This document shows, in pieces, positions 53,216-62,313 of a stretch of 64,000 nucleotides of DNA (position 1 is the first letter of the stretch; each line of letters starts with the position of its first letter). Where the stretch lies: assembly GCF_000010305.1 (NCBI RefSeq), contig NC_012489.1, forward strand, positions 2,487,646 to 2,551,645, given 5' to 3'. The notes below the pieces were generated by a model. It made no database searches, was not told the DNA's origin, and saw only the letters and a list, made by a program, of their open reading frames with translations. The position numbers were made by a program, and so were the translations under genes. The DNA is from Gemmatimonas aurantiaca T-27. GTDB lineage: Bacteria > Gemmatimonadota > Gemmatimonadetes > Gemmatimonadales > Gemmatimonadaceae.

Positions 53216-56200
53216 TCAACGCCCACCACCGAAGCCACCGCCGCCACCGAAGCGATTGTCACCGCTGGTGCCGGAGCGAAGCCCCTGGAGGTTGCGCTTG
53301 TCCATGAACGTCACCAGCGCGGTCGGCAGGATACGGACCTGCTCTTCCGACAACATGTTGCGAATGCCAGGGGCCACGGCGATCAGCAGATCCACCGCGT
53401 CTTCACGGGCCCGACGATAGCGACGATACGCGTCGGCATGGCTGTACTGGTCCGGCAGATCGACGAGGAAGCGCGACACCGGCGTCCAGATGCTGTCGCT
53501 CTTGAGCAGATACCAGCGATTCAGCGTGGCCAGGCTGTCGGCCTGCTTGCGCGTGAGCTTGAGCGTATCGGCCTGGAAGAGCAACTGCTGCATCGGGTTG
53601 ATGAGGCCACTGCTGGCCGTGTTGCGAAGCTGCTGCAGCGACGGCTTGTTGCCCGGGCGCGTACGGCCGCGGTCGAGCTGCTGCAACAACTGCTGCTGTT
53701 CACGCGACGGACCCACATCGAAGTTCACCGAGAGCGTGATGGAGGTCGGCGCGGCACGCTGTGTGGTCTGCTGCGGACGCGTCGAACCAAAACGCTCGTT
53801 CACTTCATACTTGAAGGTGTTGGTGAGCGGATCGAAGCCGCGCACGAACAGCAGTGCACCGTTGTTGCCCGGGTTCGGCGTCGCGCCCCAACCCTTGAGG
53901 CCATCTTCGCCGTTGATCAGGCGATCGATGCCGTTGAGCGGATTCGAAATCTGCAAACGGATGTTGGCACGCTGCGGCAGGCCGAGCTTCAGCGAGTTGA
54001 AGGACACATTGAGATTGCCCGTCATCTGCCACGGCCCGGTGCACGAATTGCGACCGGCGAAGCCGCCCATCTGACTGCGCAGGCACTCCACGGCTTCGCG
54101 GGTGCCGGTGTTCAGGAAGTTTTCGAGGCCCGCCTTCAGCGCCGGATCCGACACCGTGCTCGGATCGTAGATGAACGCCCGATCGTTGCCGTAACTGTCG
54201 CCGTTGATGTCCTGGTTGATCGTCGGCGTGTAGTTCACACCCGAGCGGAAGTTGCCGTTCCAGGAGATGCGGATGGCATCGAACGCGTTGTAGCTCAGCG
54301 AGTACTGGATCTGGTGGCGCGAGAAGAACGTGCCCTTCGACCATTCGATGCCGATCGGCGCGCCGACCGTGCTGTTGAAGCCGAGGAACTGTTCGCGCAC
54401 ATCGGACAGCACGTACGACAGGCTCCAACCCCACTTGGAATTGAACACCATCGGGCGGATGCCCACGTTGAGCTGCTTGCTTTCGGCCTGTAGGTCCGAC
54501 GTCTGCGCCGTCACGCGGCCATACGCATCGACCAGTCGCGCTTCACGCCACGCCACCTGGCCGGTGCTCGCCACAATCGCGCCGGGCGTCACGTAGATCG
54601 GGCGACCGTTTTCGTTGGCCAGCGTGAACTGCTGGTTGTTCGGGAAGTTGAGGTCGATGCCACCCTGCTGCCGCTGGTTGCGCGACATCGTGGCATCCAC
54701 GTTCAGCATCACCCGGTTGCGGAGCATGGCGCCCTGCCAGCCGAGGTTACCACGGATGGAGCGCTGTGCCCGGTAGTCGGGAACGAAGAGCACCACGTTG
54801 GGCGCACTGTTCGAGAACACCGAACCGTTCGTGCCGTCAGCGCAGGTGCGCGGAATGTTGTTCGGGTCGGCCGCAAACGACTCCCAGTTCGGGATCGGCG
54901 TCGCTTCACCCACGCAGGTGAGCTGCTGCAGACCACTCGGCAAGCCGGTGTTGTCGATCGCATTGGAAATGAGCTGCGTTCCCGGCGTATTCTGGAACAC
55001 GCCCACACCACCACGGATGACAGCGCGCGGCGCGCGGATCATGCCCGGCAACAGGGCCATCTGGTCAGCCTGACCAACCGTCCACGAGAAGCCCACACGC
55101 GGGCTGACGTAGAGACGATTCGGCACTTCGGCATTGTCGTAGTCGAACTTGGCCAGCACGTCGGCGTTGGTCTGCGGTCCCGCGGAGAAGCGGTTGCCGT
55201 CAACACGCACACCGTACTGGATCTGCAGGTCATTGATCGGCCGCCAGGCATCACCCAGCGACATCGCGCCGATCATCTGGCTGCCCGTACGGGTGCGCGG
55301 CGACAACAGACGCGTGAACGACGCCGGCAGATTGGCCTGCAGGTCGGTCAGCGAGTTGTAGGAGTAGCTCCCGTACTCGTTGAAGTTGAACAGGTTCGAG
55401 AAATCATCGCGGCGGAACTCGGTGGTGAGTTTCACACGGTGACGATTGTCGCTCGAGAACCAGGACATCGTGTTGTTGCCGGCAATCGACGACGACGCGT
55501 TGGCGTTGTTCATCGCCTGGGCACCACCGAACTGCAGCGTGCTCACCGACGCCGAACCATCGGAAAGCTGCGAGTTCACACGCACCGAGCCGGAGGGGAG
55601 CACCAGGAACGGGCTCGCATCCGTGCGATTGGTGCTGTAGCCGACCGTCGTTTCGGTGAAGATGCCCTTCCATCCGAGCAGGCCGCTCTGACGGAGCTGG
55701 ACGGCGCCGCCCCAGTTGGTGCGCTCACCATCGCGCGTGGGGGCCATGAGACCACCACCGCCAAAACCACCAAAACCACCGCCACCAAAGCCGAAACCAC
55801 CACCAAAACCACCGCCGCCGCCAACCGGCGACGTGCGATTGAAATTGCCCGAGACCGTCAACGCATAGGTGTTGCCACGTGAGGAGCTCTGCGGGACGTA
55901 GTCGAAGCTGGTCAGGAACGACAGGCGATTGTTGATACGCTGTGGCGAGTACCCCACCACCGTCGTCGGCACCTGCTCGCCGCCGAGGATGTCGAGCAGG
56001 CGCGCCACCGAGTCACTCGCCACACCCGCCGTCTGGAAGCCGATGTCACTGGTGCTGAGCAGGGTCTGGAAATCCTGCAGGCGACGATCGAACTGGAAGG
56101 ACGTATTGTAGAAGGCGCGGTCCATGCTGATCGGACCGGACGCGCCACCACCCACGGACATGTTCGTGTACTGCTGGCCGGTCGCAATACCCACGCGGTC

Positions 56201-56992
56201 GGCCCACTGCATCGGCGGGGCGATGAAGTTGGTGCTGAGGGTGCGACGCACGAAGTTCGAACCCGAACGCGTGCGGACCTGCAGTTGTCCACCGGAGAAA
56301 CCACCGCGGGACACATCGTACGTGGACGTGGACAGCGACGTCATCACGGCCGCATCGCGCGGGAGCTGCGCGTCGCCGAAATTCAGACCATTGAGCTGAG
56401 CGTTGTTCTGGTCACCGCCCAACCCGAACACTGAGAAGGCGTCGGAGGCACCGTCGGCGCCGAGCAGCAACTGGACGCCGGGGATCGCCGAAGCCATCGC
56501 CGCCAGGTCACCCAACTGATCGACATTCAGGAAGCCAGCCGTTTCGTCGGACACGGCCTTTTCGGTACCGGACACATCGGACACCGTATCACTGCGCGAC
56601 GCGGCAACCCGCTCCGTCACGTTCACGGCGTCCAGCGTGATAGCGGCCGGAGCCATACGGGCGTCGGCAATCAGGATTTCCTGATCCGCCGTGCGCTTGA
56701 CCTGATAGCGACGCGGTCCAAGGCCGATACCGGAAAATGTCACCCAGTAGTCGCCTTCCCCGCCGGGGAAGGAAATCGTGTAGCGTCCGTTGCGATCGGT
56801 ACGCGCGGTACGGCTGACATTGCCGCTGAGAGTCGTCGCGGTCACCAGCACGCCTTGAATGGCGAGGGTGTCAGTGCCGGTCACCCGGCCGCGGATGATA
56901 TCGATCTGTTGCGCAAACGCCTGGACGCTGCTCACGAGCAGCAGCGCCAACGCGCCGATCAGATGTCGAAAAAAGGGCGTGGAAGTAGTCAC
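53216..56992 (-). CDS. Large TonB-dependent receptor with regulatory-like N-terminal domain
   Basis: The 1258-residue outer-membrane receptor has a signal peptide (about 1-28, ending AFAQQ). A carboxypeptidase-regulatory-like domain (about 30-115, with GRYTISFPGGEGDYWVTFSG), a plug (about 150-250) and a large beta-barrel follow. A Gly/Phe-rich stretch (about 395-425) lies in a surface loop. After the barrel comes an unusual helical C-terminal part (about 1090-1240, Gln/Leu-rich) ending in FGGGGGFGGGR. It belongs to the large SusC/OAR-like group that takes up oligomeric substrates. The GTG at 56992 opens the signal peptide; an ATG at 57076 would add 28 residues. Confidence 0.85.
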   Translation of the reverse strand: MTTSTPFFRHLIGALALLLVSSVQAFAQQIDIIRGRVTGTDTLAIQGVLVTATTLSGNVSRTARTDRNGRYTISFPGGEGDYWVTFSGIGLGPRRYQVKRTADQEILIADARMAPAAITLDAVNVTERVAASRSDTVSDVSGTEKAVSDETAGFLNVDQLGDLAAMASAIPGVQLLLGADGASDAFSVFGLGGDQNNAQLNGLNFGDAQLPRDAAVMTSLSTSTYDVSRGGFSGGQLQVRTRSGSNFVRRTLSTNFIAPPMQWADRVGIATGQQYTNMSVGGGASGPISMDRAFYNTSFQFDRRLQDFQTLLSTSDIGFQTAGVASDSVARLLDILGGEQVPTTVVGYSPQRINNRLSFLTSFDYVPQSSSRGNTYALTVSGNFNRTSPVGGGGGFGGGFGFGGGGFGGFGGGGLMAPTRDGERTNWGGAVQLRQSGLLGWKGIFTETTVGYSTNRTDASPFLVLPSGSVRVNSQLSDGSASVSTLQFGGAQAMNNANASSSIAGNNTMSWFSSDNRHRVKLTTEFRRDDFSNLFNFNEYGSYSYNSLTDLQANLPASFTRLLSPRTRTGSQMIGAMSLGDAWRPINDLQIQYGVRVDGNRFSAGPQTNADVLAKFDYDNAEVPNRLYVSPRVGFSWTVGQADQMALLPGMIRAPRAVIRGGVGVFQNTPGTQLISNAIDNTGLPSGLQQLTCVGEATPIPNWESFAADPNNIPRTCADGTNGSVFSNSAPNVVLFVPDYRAQRSIRGNLGWQGAMLRNRVMLNVDATMSRNQRQQGGIDLNFPNNQQFTLANENGRPIYVTPGAIVASTGQVAWREARLVDAYGRVTAQTSDLQAESKQLNVGIRPMVFNSKWGWSLSYVLSDVREQFLGFNSTVGAPIGIEWSKGTFFSRHQIQYSLSYNAFDAIRISWNGNFRSGVNYTPTINQDINGDSYGNDRAFIYDPSTVSDPALKAGLENFLNTGTREAVECLRSQMGGFAGRNSCTGPWQMTGNLNVSFNSLKLGLPQRANIRLQISNPLNGIDRLINGEDGLKGWGATPNPGNNGALLFVRGFDPLTNTFKYEVNERFGSTRPQQTTQRAAPTSITLSVNFDVGPSREQQQLLQQLDRGRTRPGNKPSLQQLRNTASSGLINPMQQLLFQADTLKLTRKQADSLATLNRWYLLKSDSIWTPVSRFLVDLPDQYSHADAYRRYRRAREDAVDLLIAVAPGIRNMLSEEQVRILPTALVTFMDKRNLQGLRSGTSGDNRFGGGGGFGGGR

Positions 56993-57060
56993 GTCGCTTA
57001 GACGGTGGGCTTTTGCATTTGTTAACAGAACGGAGACCAACCCGGCGGTGAGCCGAGGTC

Positions 57061-57072
57061 CGGTTATAACCG
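57061..57072. promoter_or_regulatory. Perfect palindrome upstream of the large TonB receptor
   Basis: CGGTTATAACCG is a 12-base perfect palindrome 69 bases before the receptor's GTG start. TATAAC within it could also serve as a -10 hexamer on the minus strand. It is a candidate operator, from symmetry alone. Confidence 0.3.
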
Positions 57073-57212
57073 CCATTTATGCCCATTCTCATCATTTCGT
57101 TGGGCCCAGTGCCGCGCCATTCGTCCCTGATGCCGAACCGCACAACGCGGGGACAGGCGCATTCTCCGAACTGAAATGACCCCTCGCCGATACCTTCGCC
57201 TATCTTTGCGCC

Positions 57213-58478
57213 ATGGAAATCCTGCGCGATCCGCTTTGGAACAATATCCGCCTCGATCCCCTGGCCCTCGCGCTGCTGGAAACGCCGGTTCTGCAGCGGC
57301 TGCGCTACGTGCGCCAACTGGGTCTCGCGTTCCTGGTGTACCCCGGTGCCACGCATTCCCGATTCGAGCATGCTCTGGGCGCCTGGCACCTGGCCGGCCT
57401 GGCGCTGCGGTTGCTGGAGGAGCGCGGTGCACTGACCGGCATTTCCACCACCGAACAGCAGATCGCGCGGGCCGCGGCCCTGCTGCACGACGTGGGGCAC
57501 TACCCGTTTTCGCATGCACTCGAAGAGATCGGCGTCACCGACCATGAGGAGGTCGCCAGGCCCCTCATCTCGGGGGGGGAAATCGGCGTCATTCTTCGCC
57601 AGCACCTCGGCGCCGATGCCCCAGCGGCCGTGTTCGCCCTCATCGAAGGACACAGCGACAGTCCGCTGCAGGGGCTGATCTCCGGCTCCATCGATCTCGA
57701 CAAGATCGAGTATCTCAAGCGCGACGCGACCATGTGCGGGGTACCGTACGGCGAAATCGATGTGGACCGGCTGCTCAATTCGCTGGTCGTCGTCTCATCG
57801 CCCGATCACCCCCGTGGGGCCATCGGCGTACACGAGAAGGGGCTGTCGGCGCTCGAATCCCTGCTATTTGCCAAGTACCAGATGTATCGCAACGTGTACT
57901 GGCATCATGCGGTGCGCAGCGCGACCGCCATGTACAAGCGTTTGGTGGCCGTGGCCATCGAGACCGGTGCGGTAGCGCGTGATCGGGTGGCGCGATTCAC
58001 CGATGAAGGCCTACTGGTGCACCTCGACACGCCGTCGCTCAACGCCGAAGCCCGGACCTTGCTCGACGCCATTCGTGTGCGACGCCTGCACAAGCGGGCC
58101 TATGAGCGGCCGGCGGCCACACTGGGCGAAGACGTGGGAGAGTGGATCGCCACCGACTACCGGCTCACGTACGCAGTGGAAAATGCTCTGGCGCGGGAGT
58201 TCGGTATGGCCAGCGGAGATCTGCTGCTCGACTTTCCGGCCAAGACCCAGATGCTCGGCGTGGATATCCCCATGCTCCGACGGGACGGCCGCGTACAACG
58301 GCTCACGGCAGAAGGCTTCGAAGGCGCGCTCAACCTGCCCCGTCTGAGCGACGAGCTCTATCAGTCCGCTCGTCGTCTGCGGGTCTTCACCGCTGGTCGG
58401 GCACCGGTACCGGCCGAACGCATCCTGCACATTGTCGGCCTCGATGCGGACGGTGTGCGTCGCGAACTGGGACTCTAG
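57213..58478 (+). CDS. HD-domain phosphohydrolase (dNTPase/SAMHD1-like)
   Basis: The 421-residue protein has an HD domain near its N-terminus. The metal ligands are His53 in THSRFEHALG, His92-Asp93 in LLHDVGHYPFSH and Asp161 or Asp163 in SGSIDLDKIEYLKRD. This arrangement is that of bacterial relatives of SAMHD1 and of dGTP triphosphohydrolases, which remove triphosphate from deoxynucleotides. The rest is helical and unlike other enzymes I know. The ATG at 57213 gives the usual start for this family. It converges on the thioredoxin-like gene with a gap of only 14 bases. Confidence 0.86.
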   Translation: MEILRDPLWNNIRLDPLALALLETPVLQRLRYVRQLGLAFLVYPGATHSRFEHALGAWHLAGLALRLLEERGALTGISTTEQQIARAAALLHDVGHYPFSHALEEIGVTDHEEVARPLISGGEIGVILRQHLGADAPAAVFALIEGHSDSPLQGLISGSIDLDKIEYLKRDATMCGVPYGEIDVDRLLNSLVVVSSPDHPRGAIGVHEKGLSALESLLFAKYQMYRNVYWHHAVRSATAMYKRLVAVAIETGAVARDRVARFTDEGLLVHLDTPSLNAEARTLLDAIRVRRLHKRAYERPAATLGEDVGEWIATDYRLTYAVENALAREFGMASGDLLLDFPAKTQMLGVDIPMLRRDGRVQRLTAEGFEGALNLPRLSDELYQSARRLRVFTAGRAPVPAERILHIVGLDADGVRRELGL

Positions 58479-58492
58479 GTGACCAGGGCGCC

Positions 58493-59278
58493 TCAGGCGC
58501 CCCGTTCACACACCACGGCACCACGGCGCGCGGCTTCCATCATCTCGATCGTTTCGGTGACGATGGATTCGCCGCGGTTCTGTACATAGAACGCATTGAT
58601 GCCGGCGCGGAGGGAATCCGAGGGCATCTTGGCGGCCCGTGAGCTGGTGGCCCATCCCCGGATGCCCTTCGGCAGTTCGGTGATGCATCCACGATCGTGC
58701 CCCGTCTCGTCGAGCAGGATGAACGTGGGCGTCGTCGCTCGGCCGTCGAGAGAACGGAAGCGTTCCTGCACCGCCTTGCCGGCAGTTGGCAGGACGATGC
58801 GCAGTTCGAGGCCCGGCACCTGTGACGCAAGCTTGGCCACATACGGCACCGAATTCATCGAGTCACCGCAACTGTCGATGGCGATGATCATGAGGTGCCA
58901 GGTGCCCCCCACGGCCCGCGCCCGGGCCACCAGCGCGTCGGAAACCACCGCGCTGTCGGCCAACCGCAACCACCCTTCACGCCGCGCCTTGGCGGCCGCC
59001 AGGAAATCCGGGAACGTCTGTCCGGACTTGAACAGCGCCAGCATGGAAGAATCGGGCAACATGCTGCTGGTGCGCATCTCGGCCCGCGGTCCCACGAGGC
59101 TGGTCGAGACGTCCTGAGGCCCACACGGCAGCGCCGCGCCGAAGCCCATCGCCTGCAGCGCCGGTGCGCACACCAGGGAACCCAGCAAGGCCGCCGTCAC
59201 GCTCAGCGACCGAATGCCACCATCGGCGCGACGCGGGAGACAGGCCACAGTCTTGGCGAACGTCCGGGCAACGGTCAT
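58493..59278 (-). CDS. Exported thioredoxin-fold protein lacking the CXXC motif
   Basis: The 261-residue protein has an N-terminal export signal (about 23-45) and a thioredoxin-like domain. At the active-site position it reads IDSCGDSMNS, with one Cys instead of two; the cis-proline loop TTPTFILLDETG is present. It is therefore unlikely to be a dithiol oxidoreductase and may work through one Cys or only as a binding module. The ATG at 59278 overlaps the stop of the 70-residue gene by four bases. It is the last gene of an operon with an ABC exporter and a PP2C phosphatase. Confidence 0.7.
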   Translation of the reverse strand: MTVARTFAKTVACLPRRADGGIRSLSVTAALLGSLVCAPALQAMGFGAALPCGPQDVSTSLVGPRAEMRTSSMLPDSSMLALFKSGQTFPDFLAAAKARREGWLRLADSAVVSDALVARARAVGGTWHLMIIAIDSCGDSMNSVPYVAKLASQVPGLELRIVLPTAGKAVQERFRSLDGRATTPTFILLDETGHDRGCITELPKGIRGWATSSRAAKMPSDSLRAGINAFYVQNRGESIVTETIEMMEAARRGAVVCERGA

Positions 59279-59487
59279 GGGATTCCGCGTGAGGGGGATG
59301 AGTCAGGGGGCGCCGAACGGGCCCTGCCATGTGCGTCTGCCAGCTTTCGGCCGATGCCGCGATAGAACGCCGCGTCGACCGGCTTGCCTTCCGCCTCGAG
59401 CGACAGGGCGCAGCGCTCGACGGCGTACAGGATATTGCCCAGGTAGAGCGACGCCAGACCGCCAACCGTCTCGTCGGACGTGGACAT
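59275..59487 (-). CDS. Small hypothetical protein, 70 aa
   Basis: The product is a mostly helical small protein (GGLASLYLGNILYAVERCALSL-type start, shortened here to LASLYLGNILYAVERCALSL) with a Ser/Pro-rich tail. It sits between the PP2C gene (32-base gap) and the thioredoxin-fold gene, whose start its stop overlaps (ATGA). The overlap is the main support for it being a real gene. I do not recognise a family, and see no membrane segment. Confidence 0.55.
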   Translation of the reverse strand: MSTSDETVGGLASLYLGNILYAVERCALSLEAEGKPVDAAFYRGIGRKLADAHGRARSAPPDSSPSRGIP

Positions 59488-59519
59488 CTGTCAGCGGCGG
59501 AGAGGAGGCAGACGCAGGA

Positions 59520-60299
59520 TCAGCCGCGCCCGACTGCGGCCTGCTCGCCCGTCTGACCGGTCAGCACATTGATCACCTGCACCACGATGGCCGTGATGTT
59601 GTCGAGCCCACCACGACGGTTGGCCTCGGTGATCATGGAATCGACCATGCGACCCGGTGTCTGCTTTGATTCGAGAATACGCTTGAGCTGCGGATCCTCG
59701 ACCATGCCCGTCAGCCCATCGGAGGCGACCAGATAGAGATCACCGTTCCGGATTTCCCCGGTCAGGACGTCTGCCTCGACCGCCGCGTTGGCACCGACAC
59801 AGCGGGTGATGACGTTGCTGTAGGGGTGGTAGCGGGCCTGTTCCGGGGTCAGGAAGCCGGCGTCGACCTGCTCCTGCACATAGGAATGGTCTTTGGTGAC
59901 CTGCCGGAACACGCCATCGCGGAGCAGGTATACACGCGAATCACCGATGTGTCCGATGATGTAGCGGCCATGGCCCACCAGCAGACAGGAGGCCGTGGTG
60001 CCCATCCCCTGCTTTTCGGCTTCCTGAATGGTGCGCTCGTAAATGGCCCGATTTGCGGCCTTCAGGGCGTCAGCCATGCGGGTGCCGGCTTCGGCCTGCG
60101 TCAGGTCACGTACGTCGGTCAGGTCCCGGGCGACAATCTGCACGGCCATTTCACTGGCAACTTCGCCAGCGGCGTGCCCACCCATGCCATCTGCGACGAT
60201 AAAGAGACCGCGCTCTCGATCGGCGTCCGCATAGAGGCTGTCTTCGTTGCCTGCCCGAATGCGTCCGACGTCGGTGCCAGCGGCGACAGAAAGCTGCAC
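59520..60299 (-). CDS. PP2C-family Ser/Thr protein phosphatase
   Basis: The 259-residue protein has the full set of PP2C metal and phosphate motifs. These are GRIRAGNEDS, the VADGMGGHAAGE metal site, GTTASCLLV, HIGDSRVYLLRDG, LYLVASDGL and the final GGLDNITAIVV. It dephosphorylates Ser/Thr residues, probably opposing a Hanks-type kinase that is not encoded in this window. Such phosphatases regulate cell-wall growth or signalling. The GTG at 60299 starts the catalytic domain at its normal position. It follows the ABC exporter gene by 60 bases. Confidence 0.92.
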   Translation of the reverse strand: MQLSVAAGTDVGRIRAGNEDSLYADADRERGLFIVADGMGGHAAGEVASEMAVQIVARDLTDVRDLTQAEAGTRMADALKAANRAIYERTIQEAEKQGMGTTASCLLVGHGRYIIGHIGDSRVYLLRDGVFRQVTKDHSYVQEQVDAGFLTPEQARYHPYSNVITRCVGANAAVEADVLTGEIRNGDLYLVASDGLTGMVEDPQLKRILESKQTPGRMVDSMITEANRRGGLDNITAIVVQVINVLTGQTGEQAAVGRG

Positions 60300-60359
60300 G
60301 TGGAAAGAGTGGTTCGTCTCGGGAAAGTGACGCGGGGTGCGCCTTCGTCAGTTGCGAAG

Positions 60360-62270
60360 CTACCCGGAAGCCGCCGCGCTTGGCAAGCGTTCCGACGGGA
60401 CAATAGTGCCCGCTTGCAGCCGAAACAGGCGTTCGTACATGCCGCCGGCCGCCACCAGCGCACGATGGGCCCCCCGTTCCACCACCTCGCCGTGGTGCAA
60501 TACGAGGATCTCATCGGCATCGACAATGGTGCTCAACCGGTGGGCAATGGCCACCGTCGTACGCCCCTGCATCAGGGTCGACACGGCCTGCTGGATCTGG
60601 GCCTCGATGGTGGAATCCACCGCACTGGTGGCCTCGTCGAGGATGAGCAACGAGGGATCAGACGCAATGGCCCGTGCGAAGGCGAGCAATTGGCGCTCCC
60701 CGACGCTGATCCCGCCGCCGCGCTCCCCCAGCTCATGCGCCCAGCCACCGGGGAGCCGGTCAATCACCCGGTCGGCGCCCACCCGCGCGGCTGCCGCATG
60801 AAGCGCCACATCGTCGATCGGTGAGCCGAGCCGCAGGTTGGCCGCGATATCCCCGGCAAACAGGAAGATGTCCTGCTGGACATACCCCATCACCGAACGG
60901 AGCACATCCACGGGAATGTCCCGGATGTCCTCCCCGTTCATGAGAATGCGCCCCCGCTGCGGGTCGTGGAAGCGCAGCAGGAGGTTCACGATGGTGGTCT
61001 TCCCTGCCCCGGTATGGCCGACCAATGCCAGCGAATGACCGGGCGCCACGGTGAAGCTGACATCCTTGAGCACCCAACGGACTTCCGTGTCCGATGGGAG
61101 GTCGGTGGGCTGCTGCACGCGATCTTCACTGATGCCACCGCCGCTCTCGTAGGCGAACCATACGTTTTCGAACGTGATGGTGATCCCTTCGGCGCGCACG
61201 CGGGCGACCCGTTGTGCCAGGTCCGGCGTCGGAGTGAGCCCCGGCGCCGGTGGGGTATCGAGCAGTCCAAAGATCCGCTCCGACGCCGCCATGGCCGCCT
61301 GGAGGATGTTGTACTTCTCGGAAAGATCCTGCAGCGGCTGAAAGAAACGCCGCACCAACTGCAGGAAGGCCGCCACGGTGCCGACGGTCAGCGCTTCACG
61401 TTCGACCAGCACGCCCGATGTCACCAACAGACTGGCCAATGCCAGTGTGGTGAGAAACTCGATGGCCGGGAAATACAGCGCGTAATACGTGATCGATTTC
61501 AGTTGAGCATCGAGATGCCCCTGATTGAGCGTCTCGAAACGGGCGATCTCACCCGCTTCCCGACCGAAGAGCTGTACAATGCGAATGCCCGACAGGCGCT
61601 CCCCCAGATAGGCATTGAGCTGCGCCACACGCGTGCGTATGACGCGATAACTCGACCGCACCTTGTTCTGGAACACCCGCGACACGAGCAGGACCAGCGG
61701 GATCACCACAAACGCCGCCAGCGCGAGCTGCCAGTCGATGAACAGCATCACCACGCCGATCGTGCCCAGCGTGAAAAGGTCGCCAATGCCTGCCACGACA
61801 CCGGCCGTGAACAGTTCATTCAGCGCTTCCACGTCGCTGGTGACCCGCGTGACCAACCGCCCCACGGGGGTGCGGTCGAAGTAGCTGATCGGCAGTTGCT
61901 GCAGGCGTGTGAACAGCTCCTGCCGCAGGTCGCGCATCACGCGCTGGCCGATGACCGCCGTGAGCACCGTCTCACCGTAGGACGACGCAAACTGCACAAC
62001 CAGAAGCCCCGCGAAGGCCATCGCGGCCTGCACCACCAGCCCCACATCCCGCGTTGGGAAGGCGGTGTCGATCACCCAGCGTGTGAGCAGCGGGCCGGCG
62101 AGCTGCATGCCCGCTGTGATGGCAATGCACCCCAGGGCGGCCGCGACCAGCACCCGATAGGGACGCACGTATGCCAACAACCGACGCACGAGCCGTGCGT
62201 CGTAGGCCGATCCTGCGGATTCGTCGTCGGCGTGGGCGCCTGTGGAGCCCCCTCGTGGTCCTGGCGGCAT
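60360..62270 (-). CDS. ABC exporter half-transporter (fused membrane and ATPase domains)
   Basis: The 636-residue protein has six membrane segments (about 45-330) and an ATPase domain (about 365-620), the layout of MsbA/LmrA-type homodimeric exporters. It has Walker A GHTGAGKTT, Q-loop YVQQDIFLF, signature ISVGERQ (a common variant of LSGGQ), Walker B LLILDEATSAVD and H-loop AHRLST. The linker holds an unusual insertion (ISEDRVQQPTDLPSDTEVRW) before the ATPase core. The substrate may be a lipid or a drug. The ATG at 62270 is preferred to a GTG at 62297. It is divergent from uvrA. Confidence 0.88.
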   Translation of the reverse strand: MPPGPRGGSTGAHADDESAGSAYDARLVRRLLAYVRPYRVLVAAALGCIAITAGMQLAGPLLTRWVIDTAFPTRDVGLVVQAAMAFAGLLVVQFASSYGETVLTAVIGQRVMRDLRQELFTRLQQLPISYFDRTPVGRLVTRVTSDVEALNELFTAGVVAGIGDLFTLGTIGVVMLFIDWQLALAAFVVIPLVLLVSRVFQNKVRSSYRVIRTRVAQLNAYLGERLSGIRIVQLFGREAGEIARFETLNQGHLDAQLKSITYYALYFPAIEFLTTLALASLLVTSGVLVEREALTVGTVAAFLQLVRRFFQPLQDLSEKYNILQAAMAASERIFGLLDTPPAPGLTPTPDLAQRVARVRAEGITITFENVWFAYESGGGISEDRVQQPTDLPSDTEVRWVLKDVSFTVAPGHSLALVGHTGAGKTTIVNLLLRFHDPQRGRILMNGEDIRDIPVDVLRSVMGYVQQDIFLFAGDIAANLRLGSPIDDVALHAAAARVGADRVIDRLPGGWAHELGERGGGISVGERQLLAFARAIASDPSLLILDEATSAVDSTIEAQIQQAVSTLMQGRTTVAIAHRLSTIVDADEILVLHHGEVVERGAHRALVAAGGMYERLFRLQAGTIVPSERLPSAAASG

Positions 62271-62313
62271 GCGACCGGGGAATCTAGTTGGCCACACGGA
62301 TAGTTTTCAGGCA

